Shown: in pieces, positions 24,318 through 39,300 of the stretch
How positions within the stretch are numbered: the first letter of the stretch is position 1
How the letters are laid out: every line of letters begins with the position of its first letter
Source of the DNA: Kuschelorhynchus macadamiae
Taxonomy: Eukaryota; Arthropoda; Insecta; Coleoptera; Curculionidae
Direction: 5' to 3'
Length of the DNA stretch: 64,000 nt
Assembly: GCA_030620095.1 (NCBI GenBank)
Contig: JAUTXW010000329.1
Coordinates: 413,501-477,500, forward strand
The notes under the pieces: model-generated
What the model saw: only the letters and a program-made list of their open reading frames with translations
Database searches by the model: none
What the model was told of the DNA's origin: nothing
Translations under genes and position numbers: made by a program

Positions 24318-27300
24318 TTGTTTATATAGTTTTAAACAGGATCTTGCTCTAATTTTAAATATTTTTCTTTTTTTCCTTTAGTCTAACTTTTGACTTGGTA
24401 TAATTGATGGCTTCATCAACACTTTTTGTATTAATTTGATAATAAAGCTATATTTTGACTTTGATTATTACATTTTTTAAAAAATAGGTATGATATATGC
24501 CTATATCCAGCTTTTAGATATGTTTCCCATCTTTAAGAAATTTTTAAGGAATTTAACTCAGAAAGGTGTTATTCTTTAGAAAAACAAGATGGGATGTTAT
24601 CTGGCCCTGGGCTCGAGTCCTTCTTAAGTGAGTTTAATGGCATTTATTCTAGTTCTAGGGGGAGGCATTGGTATTGTAGACAGATCATCAATAGAAAATA
24701 CTTTCTAAAATTGTTGCGCAAAGGTCTCTGCTGTGGTCTTATTATTTCATCATTTATTTGAGACTTGCCTATTAAAAAATTACAATACAAAAGTATAATA
24801 GTTTCAATTTTTTTTAATGTCAAGAATTACTATTAGTTACTATTATTACTACTAGATTAATTGCAATAAATCTGAATTAATTATTGTCAAAATAAATCAA
24901 TTATTTTGTAATTTTTCTATAAGTATTTTTTGGGATATTCAATAAGCATCTAGATGACTTAACATCTGTGTATGCTATAACTTAAAACTAAAGTACTTGT
25001 TTATATTGTTCAATTGATCAAGCATTGATTTGCTCCTTTCCAATTGTAACCTAACCTAACCTAACCTTGTTAACATTTTACAATCCAACCTATAACAATT
25101 TTAAATATATAATAGTCTACAGACTAAATGCACTAAAGCAATTCCACAGGCATGAGATTAAAAAATTTAGGTGTTAAGAATTTAACAAAATGAAAATTAA
25201 TATTTTTCTGGTATGATAATATTTTTATTAATTTTATTGCGAGTTTCATAACAGTGGTTGATATAATTTCTCAAATCAGCATATTTATAGACATAAGTAT
25301 ATGGTTCCAAAATGTACAAAGGCCTGACATCTAGAATTTCATTTGAATAGAGTAGTAGTCTAGTTGGAAAACTTCTGTTCTTTTTATTGATTATTTTTAA
25401 AATATAATTTTGCACATCACTCAGTGGTTTAATAGCATTATTGTACATACCACCCCACACAAAATGCCATAATGTATCAATGATTCAACTGTGTCTCGAT
25501 ACACTGAAATTATGAGTTTTTTATAGTATATTTCTTAAAATGTAAAATTTATATATTAATTTTCTTATACTTGTAGTAAGTTTGTTAATTTGATGGTCCC
25601 ATTTTATGTGATTATCAAACATAATCCCTAAGTATTTTGTATATTTAACTACTTAACAATTTCATTTAAATTATTAATCTTCATAAATTCAAAATTTGGA
25701 CGGTTGCCTATGGAAAATGCTATATAATTTGTTTTTGTAGGTTTAATGTTAATTTGAAGGTGTCGAGCCACACATTTTTTATTTTCCTGATACCTTCCTT
25801 AACATACTCTTTAACCTCTTGCCAGAGAGCAGACAAAATAGCTGCAGTATCAGCATAAGAAAATATTGATCTGTTATGTAGATTTAAGCAGCTTAAAGAA
25901 TGAATGAAGGTAATAAATAGTAAAGGCCCATGCACTGTTCCTTGAGGTACCTGAATTTTTATATTTAGTGGATCACTATCTCCTACCTTGACATACTTTC
26001 CTGTCACTGAGGTAACTTTGAAAGAGACTCGTACACAGTACCTCCAATCCCAGACTTGTGCAATATATCCAAAATGAGGTCATGAGGCACCATGTTGAAT
26101 GGCTTTGCTAAGTTTAAGAATACCCCAATGCACTTTTTATTATGTGCTAATTTCTCTGTTATTTCCTTTGCCAATTTGTAAAGAGCATCAGAGGTGCCCA
26201 GACCATTTATAAATCCATGTTAATTTGTTGAAAGTAAGCCATTTGTTTTTAAGAGCCTATCCTTAAGGCATTTTTTGAAAATCTTAGAAAAATTGTTTAT
26301 TATACTAATAGGTTTATAATCAATTTATCTCCAGATTTATAAATTTAGGTTATCAATGTCATCGTTCCTAAGGCTATTTATTATTTGATTTATAATTTCG
26401 TTATTGTTTACTGGTACTGGGTATTTTTGAGTTGGTTCAATAATTTTTTCTAGCATATCTATTAATCTATAAATCTCTAGTAGTGTTAGCAGCATTGTAG
26501 TGTTAGCAGTGTAGTAGTGTGCTGTAAATTTTCTGGAATTTGATTGTTTTGTTTTTGTTTTAATGTCTATGTTCGGTACTGTTTTGAAGCTTAAGAAGAA
26601 CTGAATTTTTTGGTAAAAGAATCAAAATCATTGTCCTCTGAATAACTTAGTAAATTGGAAAATTAGAACCCAAATCTAATTTATAGGTCAAAAACACATT
26701 TATAAAAAGGACTATCATTTATTACTTATTTTCAACCTTATCTGCAGAATATGCAATTTAACTGATAAGGAGGCAGGGATTACTGTGATTTACTTATTTT
26801 ATTATTTTTGCTCAGCCTAATTTGCATATTATCAGTTTGCATATTTTGCCATTGTCCACCTTTTCTCAGAGCTTTGGGGAATCCCATTTTTTGTATCTGT
26901 GATCTTTTGAATGGGAGGTTATTGACCTTTGTTGATTTGTTTATTTATACATGTGCTTGTTTGTTTATACATGTGCTGGACTTATACCAGGGCTATCTGA
27001 TAAGTTCTATGGTGTGCTGCTGAATTGAGTAGGTGGTTATACCTTGAGTTGTTGGATGCCTCAGGTTCTTACAGCAGTTTGATCCAGGCATTATTACTCA
27101 CAATCTAATAATCTAAAAAATGTATTGCAGAAATAAAGAATTTAATAATCTAATATGTATAATTTGTGTTAATGTGTATCACAAAAGCTGTCTTGATCGA
27201 AAAAATTATTTTAAACCTTTAGAACATCATAAAATCATTTGTTCTAAGAAATGTCAAGAAAAATATGACCTAGACCGAACACTAGAGAGTACCTTGATAG

Positions 27301-30300
27301 AAGTACAGGACCAAATTAGAAAGAAAGATACTGCAATTGAGGAGGAGGAATTTTATAAAAACTTAATAAAATTGACACTAGAAGAAAAGAACTAGAAAAG
27401 GATCTTAGGGCAAAAGAAAACATTCTCAAAAGGGAACAAAGAAAATCACAGAGTTTTAGGGAAGATCTTATTGATGCTGAACAACAGTATGAAAACAAAA
27501 TGAAAGAGCAAGGCTTACCTAGGGTTCCTAAATTACCATTTGCAAGATCCAAGTTTAATGGAAAATTGTTGATATTGTGTGATCAGCAGGGTCATAACAT
27601 GGGCAAAATTATCCAGTAAAAGCTGCCACAATCCAAGGTAACAACATTTATGAAGCCTGGGGCTTCATTTGTATCTGTGATTGAAGATATTGGTGCTCTT
27701 TCTAAAGCGTTTACTTCTAATGACTGTGTGTTGGTGGTAGCCGGCCTAATTGATTTTATAAATAATAAATTACCTTCATTACAAAAAATTAACAATTTAA
27801 TTAGTGATTGTGCGTATACTAACGTTTTTATAATTTCTGTTCCTTTTGGAAGATTTACAGAGGAAGCAGAAAACCAAGTTTTTCAATTTAATGTTGACCT
27901 TAAAAAATCTTTTAATCGAAATTCACATGTTGATTTTATTAGTACCAATATTAACAATAGTTTAATTACTAAGACCCAGATATGTGATAGAGTTATTGCT
28001 GAAATAAATAATTTACAAATTATTTAAACTTGTGCCAAGATAATGCACAATTGTTAGGCATGTCCTCTGTGAATTCACCAGCATTGTGTGATAGTTTTTT
28101 AGATGTAATGACTCCCCAACTAGAACAATCTTAAAAGGAGTTGGTAAGCTTAATTTTTCTCTAGTTTTATTAAATATTCAATCATTAAGAAATAAGTGTG
28201 ATGAACTTTATATATTTCTTGACTCTAACAATTTCCCAGATTTTGTATTGATTACTGAACATTGGTTAAAGGAGGATGAAATTGTAAGTTTGCAGGACTA
28301 TACTGCTCTTTCTTGTTGTTACAGAACTTGTACACACGGCGGCAGCATGATATTTGTAAAAAAATCTTTTTTGGAAGAACATAATTTTAAGGCAGTGATT
28401 AAATACAACAAGTTCTGTGTCGAGAAAGAATTTCAATTTTCTATTATTTACTCCAAACAATACAATTTATATGTTATATTTGATTATCGTGCCCCGTCAT
28501 CTAATGTAAATGATTTTTTAACACGCCTTGACGAGCTTCTTTCAGAAGTGCCATGCCATTCGAAGGTTGTTTTCGCGGGGGATTTTAATATACAGTTTTT
28601 GGAATATTCTCTATATACTTTGCAACTTAATAATTTGCTTGAATCTTACAGTATGACCATACACATTGACTCTCCAACTCGATTTACTAAGCATTCCTCA
28701 TCTCTTAGAGATTATATCTGCTCAAATTTTAGTAAAAAAAATATAACTTGTTCTGTGATCAATACTGGTCTGTCAGACCATGAAGCTATTATCTGTGATA
28801 TTCCAATACTTGCAGATATTCCTAAGAGAAAGAGTAGAGTAGGGAGAATTTATAGTAGGACTAATTATGATGGGTTTTAGCAAGCTTGCAATCAAATAAA
28901 CTGGAATATAATTTTTCAAAGTTCACTTCCTTTAGAAGCTTTTCATAATTTAATTATTGATATGTTTAAAAAACATTCTCCTTTAATGCAAATTAAAAAA
29001 AAAAACATGGCTGACCGTCGGGCTCAAGGTTTCATGACAATAACCAGTTCTGGGTATACTTTCAAAAATACAGGGCCACATACCGAAAGTTGATAAAACT
29101 GGTAAAAAATAAGTATTATTCTAAAAAAATTCAGAATGCTGCCAATAAACAAAAAGAATGCTGGTCTATGGTCAATGAGTTTAGACAGAAAGTGGGCGGA
29201 GCTCCTGTTGAATTAGATGTTAACACTGAACACTTATTATTGCACTATAGCAGATAAATTAACCAATGGAATTACCAGTAATATAGAGCCCCTTAGTTAC
29301 CTTGCAGGTCTTACTATAACCCATTCTTTCACCTTTTTTAATACTGATGCTAACGAACTTAGAAATGTTATTGTGGGCATTAAAAATAAATAGTTCAGGG
29401 GAAGATTACCAGACCATGTTTTGAAAATCCTTGGCGGAGGCAATTAACGAGTCTTGGGCAACAGGGATGTTTCCCTCCTGTCTCAAGCAAGCAAGAGTGA
29501 TTCCAGGTCATAAAGGGGCGACACTAGTGATCCGATTTTTAGGCCTATATCGCTTATCCCTACCCTCTCCAAAATTATTGAAAGACTAACTAAAAGTAGA
29601 ATGCTGTCCTTTCTGAATCGCCACAAAGTTCTAACTGATGAACAATTTGGGTTTCAAGCCAACAAGAATACGGGCGATGCCATATTCACATTTTTGGTAT
29701 AACTCTAGCAGTACCTTAACATCGGTAATGCCACGGCAGCGGTATTTTGTAACCTATCTAAAGCCTTTGACTGTGTCAACCACAGAATACTGTTGCTTAA
29801 GCTTCAGAAATATGGCTTTAGGGGCACATCGCTGGAATGGTTTACGTCATTCCTGGGAGAGAGGAAGCAGGTAGTCTGTATTGGAGCTCTGTAATGTTTA
29901 AGTTCATGTGTAATTCACCTTTTGTTTTCCTCTTTTCTAATTGTTCCAATGTGTTTTTTAGATTTTGTCTCTGTGATATAGTTGGTTCAATTTTCATGTA
30001 CTTTCCGGTAAGCTTTCTTTATTTTTTAGGACTTGACTTGCATTTACTGGCTGAAGGAAAAATGACTTGGTTTGGGTGCAATTTATTGGGATTGTAAACA
30101 TCAACTAAATATTTTTATATTTGTTAGATCTACATCTGCATTTACTATTTTTAGATCTTTCACTACTTTGGCCTATCAATATTTGTCAGTCAGTTGGCTC
30201 TCGCTACAACCACAGATGCCCTTCTCATCTAAAAACCACGTTTGGGATAACTATAATTTCACTGTCCCATAATAAAAAGTTTAAACTGAAGAATATTCCA

Positions 30301-33300
30301 CTTTCAATATCGATATTGATCAATTGCTCCTTGACAAATTTCAAGACAGCAGCAATTGACCAGCAAGGGTGCTTGTGAAAAAATTTCCTTTTTTCCAGAC
30401 TTTAAGCTGTTTTTCTTCCTTTAATATGACCGAATGTATGCATGGAGGAGTAGCAATCTATTTAAACAATAAATCAATCTAATCTATCAAATCTATTTGT
30501 ACTAAGAAAGAAATTATGTAAGGAATTTATTTTTGAATGTGCTGCTGTAGAATTTCGATTGAATAGTAAACAGTTAGGTTTAGCTGTGATCATCACTCTA
30601 TACCCAATTTCAACCACTTGATAAAGTCTTTTAACGAATTACTATCTTTTCTTACAAGCAAACCTTATATACTTCTTATAAACAATCTGGGAATGTAGCA
30701 TCTAGAACGACGTGTAGTCGTTCAGATGTTCAGTTCAAAATCAAGTTTTAGTTCTTTCAATAAAGTGTTAATTGTTAATTTGCTGTGAAATAAATAATAG
30801 TGTGAACGGTCAACTGAATTAAGCAAAAATATAGGCTTAAAACCAGGATTGACTTCAAAAACAATAAAATAGCTGTTTCGCCTAACCTAACACAGGGATA
30901 TGGGGCTCAGCTGAACTATTTTGTTGTGACTGCGTTCTAGAATCCATATTGTGATGGTGGGGAAAAGTGTAGAAGTCCATTAAATAAAAAATAATATAAA
31001 ATTGGATGTTAATATTAATATTAACAGTCATTTTTATAACTACGCTACTTAACTAAAATTCTAACACATACTTAAATCTTCACAACAATTGCTGAAAATG
31101 ATTACCGTTTACCTCAATACATTTTTGAGTATTTTCTAAAAGTTTTAAGGAAGTGTTTTGTAGTGTATGCCAAGCAAGGGATAATTTGTTGCAGGCAGCA
31201 TCAACTCTAGCAGTAAGATGGTCGACAGAGAGAAACGGTGCAGAATAAACTTTTTCTTTTAAGATACCCCAAATACCGTAATCCATTGGGTTCAAATCGG
31301 GCGAGCGCGCGGGCCACTGTATAGGTGGTTCTACTCCTCTTTCGATCCATTTGCGTTGGAAATTTTGTTGCAGCCACACCGTTACTTCCCTTGAAAAGTG
31401 CGGTGGTGCACGGTCGTGCCTGAACCACATATGTTGCCTCATTAAAATAGCGACATCGTTCAAACGATCAAACAAATGGTTTCTGAGAAAGTCCAAATTA
31501 CTATTGTCATTTAAATGCTCTGGTAGATAATAGGGTCCTATGAAACGTCTTCCTATTAGACCTGCCCAAATATTTCTTTTAAATTGCTTTTGAATGTTCA
31601 TTATATGTACATCATGAGGCTTTTCCTTTTAAAAATTCGAGATCGTATGAAAAACGCTTCATCTGTTCTGTTGAAAGTTATTGTTTTGTTGAAAATCGGT
31701 TGGTAATAATTCCTGTAACTTTTGCTTGTGATAGGGATGCAAATCCATTGCTTTTAATGTTCGCCAAATTGATGTTGGAGCAACATCGGACTGCATTGAA
31801 ATTCTCCTGATGTTAAGTTCTGGATGCTCTTCCACGAAATTCATAATAGCTTCTTTACTTCTGACTGTTCTTACAAAGGTTCCTTGACTAAGAAGATGTG
31901 CAGAAGGTTTAAAAGATCCACTCTCTCTAAGGCGACGGTCGACAGCTATAAAAGTTCTATTTGGTAAATTTCATCCAGGAAATTTTTGTGAATAGAGCCT
32001 TACTGCTTTTGCTAAATTTTCTTGAAATTCTCCAAGAACTAAGTGCATATCTGCATATTCCAAATTACTGTAAAATATAATAACTTTTAATATCGTTAAT
32101 CTTTTAACAAATCTTTATTAGTTGTTTTCAACTCTAAATTAATTTAAGTGAGAGTTTGACAGTTGATCCAATTGTTTTATTTCTAAACAGTATCATAGCG
32201 TACTATAAAAAATTAACGTCCAAAGGCAAGACCATGGATCAGATTTTTTACTGACTTACATAGTTTGAACTTCGGTATTCTGGCCCTATTTAAAATCTGT
32301 ATGTTGTATCTGTATCTCTATGTTAAAAGATTTTGAATTTGGTTGTCGTCAATTTAAATACAAGGGTAAGGCAATTTCAATGCAGCCCGGTAATGCTCCA
32401 ACATTAACTTGGCAAACATTAAAAGCAACAGATTTGAGCCCATATGACAAACAAATGGTAAGTACAGGGATTTTTACCAACTGACAGGCACTTCATAAAT
32501 ATGGGTCAGGAGGTCGGTTCACACCCCCATGGTTTTGTTAAGGGAGGAGCTGTGCCCCCCCTGTTATACATACTAGAAGAAGGCAAAAAAATTTTTATTG
32601 CCATCAGGGACGGCCCTAAGGGAAATTAATTTGGAAACAGATTTTCAACTTGGCCATTTACATAATAATGTAAACTATTTTATAAATTAAAATGCATTTA
32701 GCAATTTTATATTTAATAAATTTATAAAAATTAGTTTAAAAGTCAAGTTCTTTTTGTTTTAGTGAAGCCAATCTGCCAGAAATTTTTATGAATGAAGATA
32801 TATTTGTTCTTTGAAAATTTTTTATATGTATGAAAATGTTAATGCCATCATAATAGAGGTACGGAATTCTAATATTTGGCATCGTCCGACGACCGAAACA
32901 CAGGTTGAAAAATTTGAATTGGCGATTTTGTTAACAAAAGCATATGTACGTTTATAGTAGTCTGATTGGAAACACAAAAATAAAATTTCCTTATTTTCAT
33001 AAACTGCATTGGTTTCAGAGATTTAATACATAATTCACATTTCCTTCATAATTTTACTTCTGTTCAAAGAATTTTGATACAAAACCTGTAAAAGGATTTC
33101 AACTAAACTTGTTGTATTTTGTTTTTTTTTTAAATAAGTTAAATAGAAATACTTAATTAGTAATTAAACTGCTGGCCATGCACAGGTCATCATTTTTTTA
33201 TCAAAGTTTAAAGATGTATATTAGAGAATATTTCAATTGCGAAACGCGATATCTAGAAGCGTTTTTTCGTGTTCATTTGAACGATATGTTGGATATGTGC

Positions 33301-36300
33301 TCCTACTTGAATGACTGCATATAAGCATAAAAATATTACATACAACATACAAGGCGTAAAATGAAGCGTTTTTGTGAAAATTTTGGCGTTGTCATACAAG
33401 TGGAGCGTTGTTTTAACAACCTGTATATAAAACAAATCATTATTACATCATTTATGATCAGTTGTTGTGCCGTTATAATTAGTATTAAGAAGTATGAATA
33501 CAGGGTTCGACAAAAGTTAACTAAAATTAACCAAACATTAACTTAATGTATTCTGTAGATTTTACTATAATTTACTTTTGAAATTTTGTCAGACGTGAGA
33601 TAATTACGATATACCAGCTGTGATAAAACTTTTGCGAATTATGGCCTTTTTTGCCAGAATGTTTATTTCATTCGTACTCTAGCCGTTTTATTGATTTCCA
33701 CTTAGGGTATTAGTTTTTTTTTCCAAGAGTTATTCAGGATATAAAAAATAGAAATTCTAACACCCCTCAAAAAAACAAAGGTTTTGCGTATACATGTTAA
33801 TCTTTTAGCCCTAAAATGAGCTATGCAATTACGCCCTGCTTTTTCAGCCACCAAATACCCTATACCAAGACTAATAAAACAGCTGGTTTGACATAATTCC
33901 CAAAGAAAATTATGATGAAATTTATAGAATATAAGTTAGACACTTTTGTGACATCTTTTTTCTAAACTTTCTAATACTTATGATAACGGTATAACTGCTG
34001 TTTGTAAATTAGGTGATAGAGACTTGTTTTGTAAACAGGTTGTTAAATAATCGAGAAGTTAACGAAGCACTTCTATGGACAAAATTTTAGATGTTAAAGA
34101 ACTTTGTAAAACTGCAGGTATGATTTTTTATGCACACATGCAGTAATAAAACTAGAAGCACTTACTTATCCAACGACTAAATTAACTTCAAAAACCGCAT
34201 TCTTCGCAATTTAAATATCCATCTTTCAAATTTGATCAAAAAATCTTGATGCACTATTTATAGCCAGCAAATTATTTTTTTAGTATAATTTTAAAAGATT
34301 AAAAAAAAAGAAAGTTTTATAATTATTATTTCAGATAGAAATTTTTAACACAATATGTTGAACAAATTAGTTTGTTAGTGATCTTTTCCTCGAAATGAAA
34401 TTTCGCACCCCTAGCCACTTAAGACTTCCGACGTTCTTGTCAACCGATTAGTTAATTACGGTAAATAAAAAATAAAACATTTAACATTAGTGCCATTATA
34501 ATTGTTTTTCTTCCATTTATAACAACGGGTTTCAAAACTAATTAAGTAAGAACAATTTTGTCTAATTGGAATTAATTTAACTAGATTGATGTAAAAAAGT
34601 GAAAATATCTCAGAAACTAAATCTCCTGTAGAAAATTTCAAAGAGATTTAACAAATCAAATGGCCAATAAAATAACAATTTAAAAAAAAACAATATCCCG
34701 GGTGGAAAAAGTCAAATTCATAAAAACTTTAATGTCTAAAGATACAGAAAATCCTATTGACAAAGTAACAAAATAAATCTAAAAAATATATTGTTAAAAT
34801 ATGGCTATATACCTGGGCAACCATAAAAAGATAAATTCACCTAAATTAAAATGTAACTACAAATTAATCCAGAATAAAGACAGAATTATGCACTATAATC
34901 ATGTCGAGGATCTAAAATAAACACTCAGTACAATTATATAAAGATTGATCATGTATATAGTTACATACATATACATATTATAACTTATTCAAAACTGTCT
35001 CAAAATACTCAGAAAGATCATAATAGGTCATATTTCCGAGTCTATTTTAATTCCCTATGAAAGATTTAAATTGTAGGTAGAGATCTAATGTCAACTGGTA
35101 GATGATTAAAAATTTTCCTACTTTCAAAATTCAGAGATTTCTTTCTGAGTGCAAAAGTTGGAATTGGAAGTGGTAGCTCACTAGTCTTGTAAGATTAGCT
35201 GGGTTGGGGTTCAATAATGCATTTTTGTTCTTGAACACCAGACTAACTGTCCTCATAATGAACAGGGATGTTAGTGTCGATATTCGTTGTTGTACGAACA
35301 AAGGTCTACAGGAAACCTCGGTTTTGCCTTACACAAATATCTGATTGCACGTTTTTGTAAAATGAAAATAGTTTCAAACAGACCCTGGTTACATAAACCC
35401 CAAAATGCGATTCCATGAGGCAACCTCGATTCCACTAGAGCAAAATAGACTTTTCTGCCAACCAATGCATCTAACTCTCTCACTATTGTTCTTATTGCAT
35501 AACAAGCAGAAGTTAATTTCTTGCTCAAGAATGCTACATGACCCTCAAACCTCAAGCCACAGTCCAGCAAAAGCCCCAAGAAATTAACTTCATTACTGTT
35601 TGGGAGACAGCCAGATGTAAAATGGTGCCAGACTTACCTCATGCTTAAAATCCATGACATAAGTCTTATCATTCTTGAGAGAGAGTTGATTTGCGTCAAA
35701 CCACTCCTTTATCCTCAGTCACCAGAAATTAGACGATTCAGGTCCCGAGTTATTTCTGAGTACCATAAAACTGTTGTGTCATGAGCAAAAAGAGTAAACA
35801 TTCCTCTAATGTCAACATGTGTTGTATTGTTAACGTAAAGTAGAAAAAGTACCGACCCAGTCTAGAACCCTGTGGTACACCATAAGTGATATTTCTATTC
35901 TCTGATGCCGATGGACCCGCAAACACCCGCTGAGTCCATCCCTCGAGATATGACCCAAACCACTCCAGACAAACACCCCTAAATTCATAGTTCTGAAGTT
36001 TTTGCAGAAGTATCAAATGACTCACACAATCAAAAGCCTTGGACAAGTCACAAAATACCGCCGCTGTGACCTCACCACCATTCACATTCTCAAGGAACTG
36101 AAAAATTGCATCCCCTGTGTTCTTATTTGTTTGGAAACCCAATTGGATTTCGTTAATGATAGTATTTCTTTTCATAAAATAAACCTTTTTTTTAACTAGT
36201 TTTTCGATAACCCTGGCAAAGTAAACCAGTTTTGAAAGAAATTAAGAAAACCGCAAATGTAAAGCAACAAATTAAAGAGAGTTTTAAAAATGTCAGGCAT

Positions 36301-39300
36301 TTAAAAAGTGGGGGTGTAATAATTGAATGTCAAGATCTCAACAAAATGAATTAGAAAAGGCTCTTAAAACACGCACTGACCTACATACTAGACGTTTAGA
36401 GAATAGCGATCCCATGCTGATGATAACTGGCATAGAAAAAGGTTATGATACCGAAAATTTCTTCAAAGAATTTATTGAGGAAAACCCAGAAATTAAAGCT
36501 GTGTTTGGAGATGACGTGCATGAAAAAATTGAAATAATTACAAGAAAACCGTGTAGAAACCAAAGAAAAGAGAATTGGATCTTACAGACGAATTCAGATA
36601 TTTTCAAATGGTTAATAAGAAAGGACAATCTAAGTCTAGATCTGACCATAGTGTACATACAAGAATATACAAATCTGGCTATGTGTTTTAAGTGTTGTTA
36701 TTTTGGACATGTAGCTAAGTTCTGTAAGGGAGTACCTCGCTGTTTTAAATGTGGAGACAAACATGAAAGCAGCAAATGTCCTGAAAATAGTCCACTAAAC
36801 TGTCCAAACTGTCAACTTTTAAACTTACAAGATCGAACACATTCTGCTAGGGATCCGAGATGCCCAGCTTTACTACAGAAAATTAATAGGGTACGCCAAC
36901 AAACAAATTATGGGACCAGCAATCAGCAGCCTTTTTTGGAATGATAACTAGTACAACCAAACCCAATGAGGTAATTTTTAGTACAGACAACAATGTCCAG
37001 AGTAATGGCACTTTCGACATAGCCAGCATATTTCATCAAAACGTGCAATCTATCGGAAACTCCATGGATATGCTGAACCATTTGCTGGAAGAACATTCCG
37101 AGTGTAATGTGCTATGTATTACAGAACACTGGAAGAAACCTAAGCAGCTAGAAATGTACAATATAGGCAATTATAAACTAGCCTCATTTTTTTGTAGAGA
37201 TGAAGGTTATGGAGGGGCAGCAATATATGTGAAAAATAACATTAAATTTAGTGCGCGCAAAAAGTAAATCAGCTAGCAACAAACGGACATTTTGAATGTG
37301 CTTGTGTGGAGTGTACCATTGGAAAAAAACAATATATTATAGGAGTGATCTACAGACCACCTAATGGAGATGTGAACCTCTTTTTTCAAAAACCTAAAGA
37401 ATTATTGTCACAAACAGTGAATGAACAAAGTAAGTTGTTTCTAGCTGGCGATTTTAATATTGAACTTATTGAAAATAATAATAATAAAACGATATTTTTG
37501 TCAATAATGAGCTAATATGTCCCCAACAATAATGACCAATACTAGAATAACTTCAGTATTCAAAAGTTGTATTGATAATATTTTCTCTAACATTCAAACA
37601 TATGAAAGCAGCATCATCAATACCGTTATATCAGATCATACTGCCAAAAAAGTAATTTTTAGAACTAAAACACTAAATAATATGTTTCATTATCATAAAA
37701 GATTTTTCTCTGATGCTAATAAGCAACATTTCGTTCAGTGCTTAAAAGAAAAACAATCGCTAAATGTTTATAATAGTGACAAGTCTGATATAAATGGTCA
37801 ATGGGGTGCTTTTTTAAATATACTCATACCAATTTTCAATCATCGTTTCCCTAAGGTTCTAGTATCTCACAAAAAGACTAATAATAAACAGGTATATAAG
37901 AAAAACGAATTAGTTTAGATATTTTATTAGCTCTAAAACAACACAGTAATGTTTATAGTGAAATGTATAAAGATGTAAAAAGACAATAAGATGAAACGCT
38001 TGTAAAATGTAGGGCAGAAAGTTATGTAAATAGAATTAAAAAATCAGACAAAAATAAGGGTATGCGGTCCGTTTTTAGGGAACTTACTTGTGGAGAAAAA
38101 AATTTAATGGATAATTATAGACCGATTAGCTTACTACCTGGATTTTCCAAGCTTTTTGAGTTAGTTGCTTGTGATCAATTAATGGAGATAGTTATTAGAG
38201 ATAATAACATTTTTTCTGATAATCAACACGGTTTTTTGCCGGGAAGATCAACTCAAACTGCAATTTTTCAATTTGTGCAAGCAGTGTTGGACTATTTGGA
38301 GGAGGGGAAAATGGCAATGGGAATATTTTTATATCTTTCAAAAGCATATGACTGCTTGGATCGGGAACTTTTAATTAAAAAAATGCAATTATATGGTATT
38401 AGGGAAAATGCTCTAAAATGGTTCACGTCATATCTTAGTAATAGAACTCAGAGGGTAGTTATTAAGGAGGGTGACATTTCCTGTAGATCTGAAGTTCTGC
38501 ATAATACAGTGGGCGTTCCACAAGGCAGTATTTTAGGGCCAATTTTGTTTATAATTTTTGTGAATGACCTACACTTTGAGACTGAAAACACTCAATTAGG
38601 ATTAACATCTTATGCTGACGACACAAATTTATTGGTTGGAGGGTATCAATTGTCTGATGTTGTTGATCAGGGTAACCAACTTTTTCAACAAAGTAGCATC
38701 TGGTTTGATAAAAATAGACTACTGTTAAATGAAAATAAAACGAACATTATTATATTTAAAACCAAACATAATAAAAAAGTAATACCTAAGGACATAATTA
38801 TCAAAAATAAACCAGTAGTGATACAAAAAGGAACAAAGTTTTTGGGAATTCATATTGATGAGTCTTTAGATTGGTTAAAACATATAGATAAGCTTGCTGA
38901 AAAATTAAATAAGTTGTGTTATTGTTTTCGCATAATCACTAAATATTTAAATAGCTCGGCCCGGCGAACACTCTATTTCGCGAACTTTGAGTCTACTTTA
39001 AGATTTGGTATTACATTCTGGGCGTCAAGCTCGAAAACACAGAGCGTTTTTTCATTCAAAAAAGAATACTACTTAGAATTATGTTTGGACTGTCTTACTT
39101 AGAGTCATGTAGAGTTGTTTTTAAATCTAAAAGAATATTGACTGTATATGCTCTGTATATATTCGATGCGATAATATTCTTTTGCAGAAACAGGTACCAT
39201 CATACAACATAATTATAACACTCGTACAATTAATGTTAATTATCTTGTTCACCGGTTAACTCTCTTTGAAAAAGGACCTTATTACACGTGTATAAAGTTA

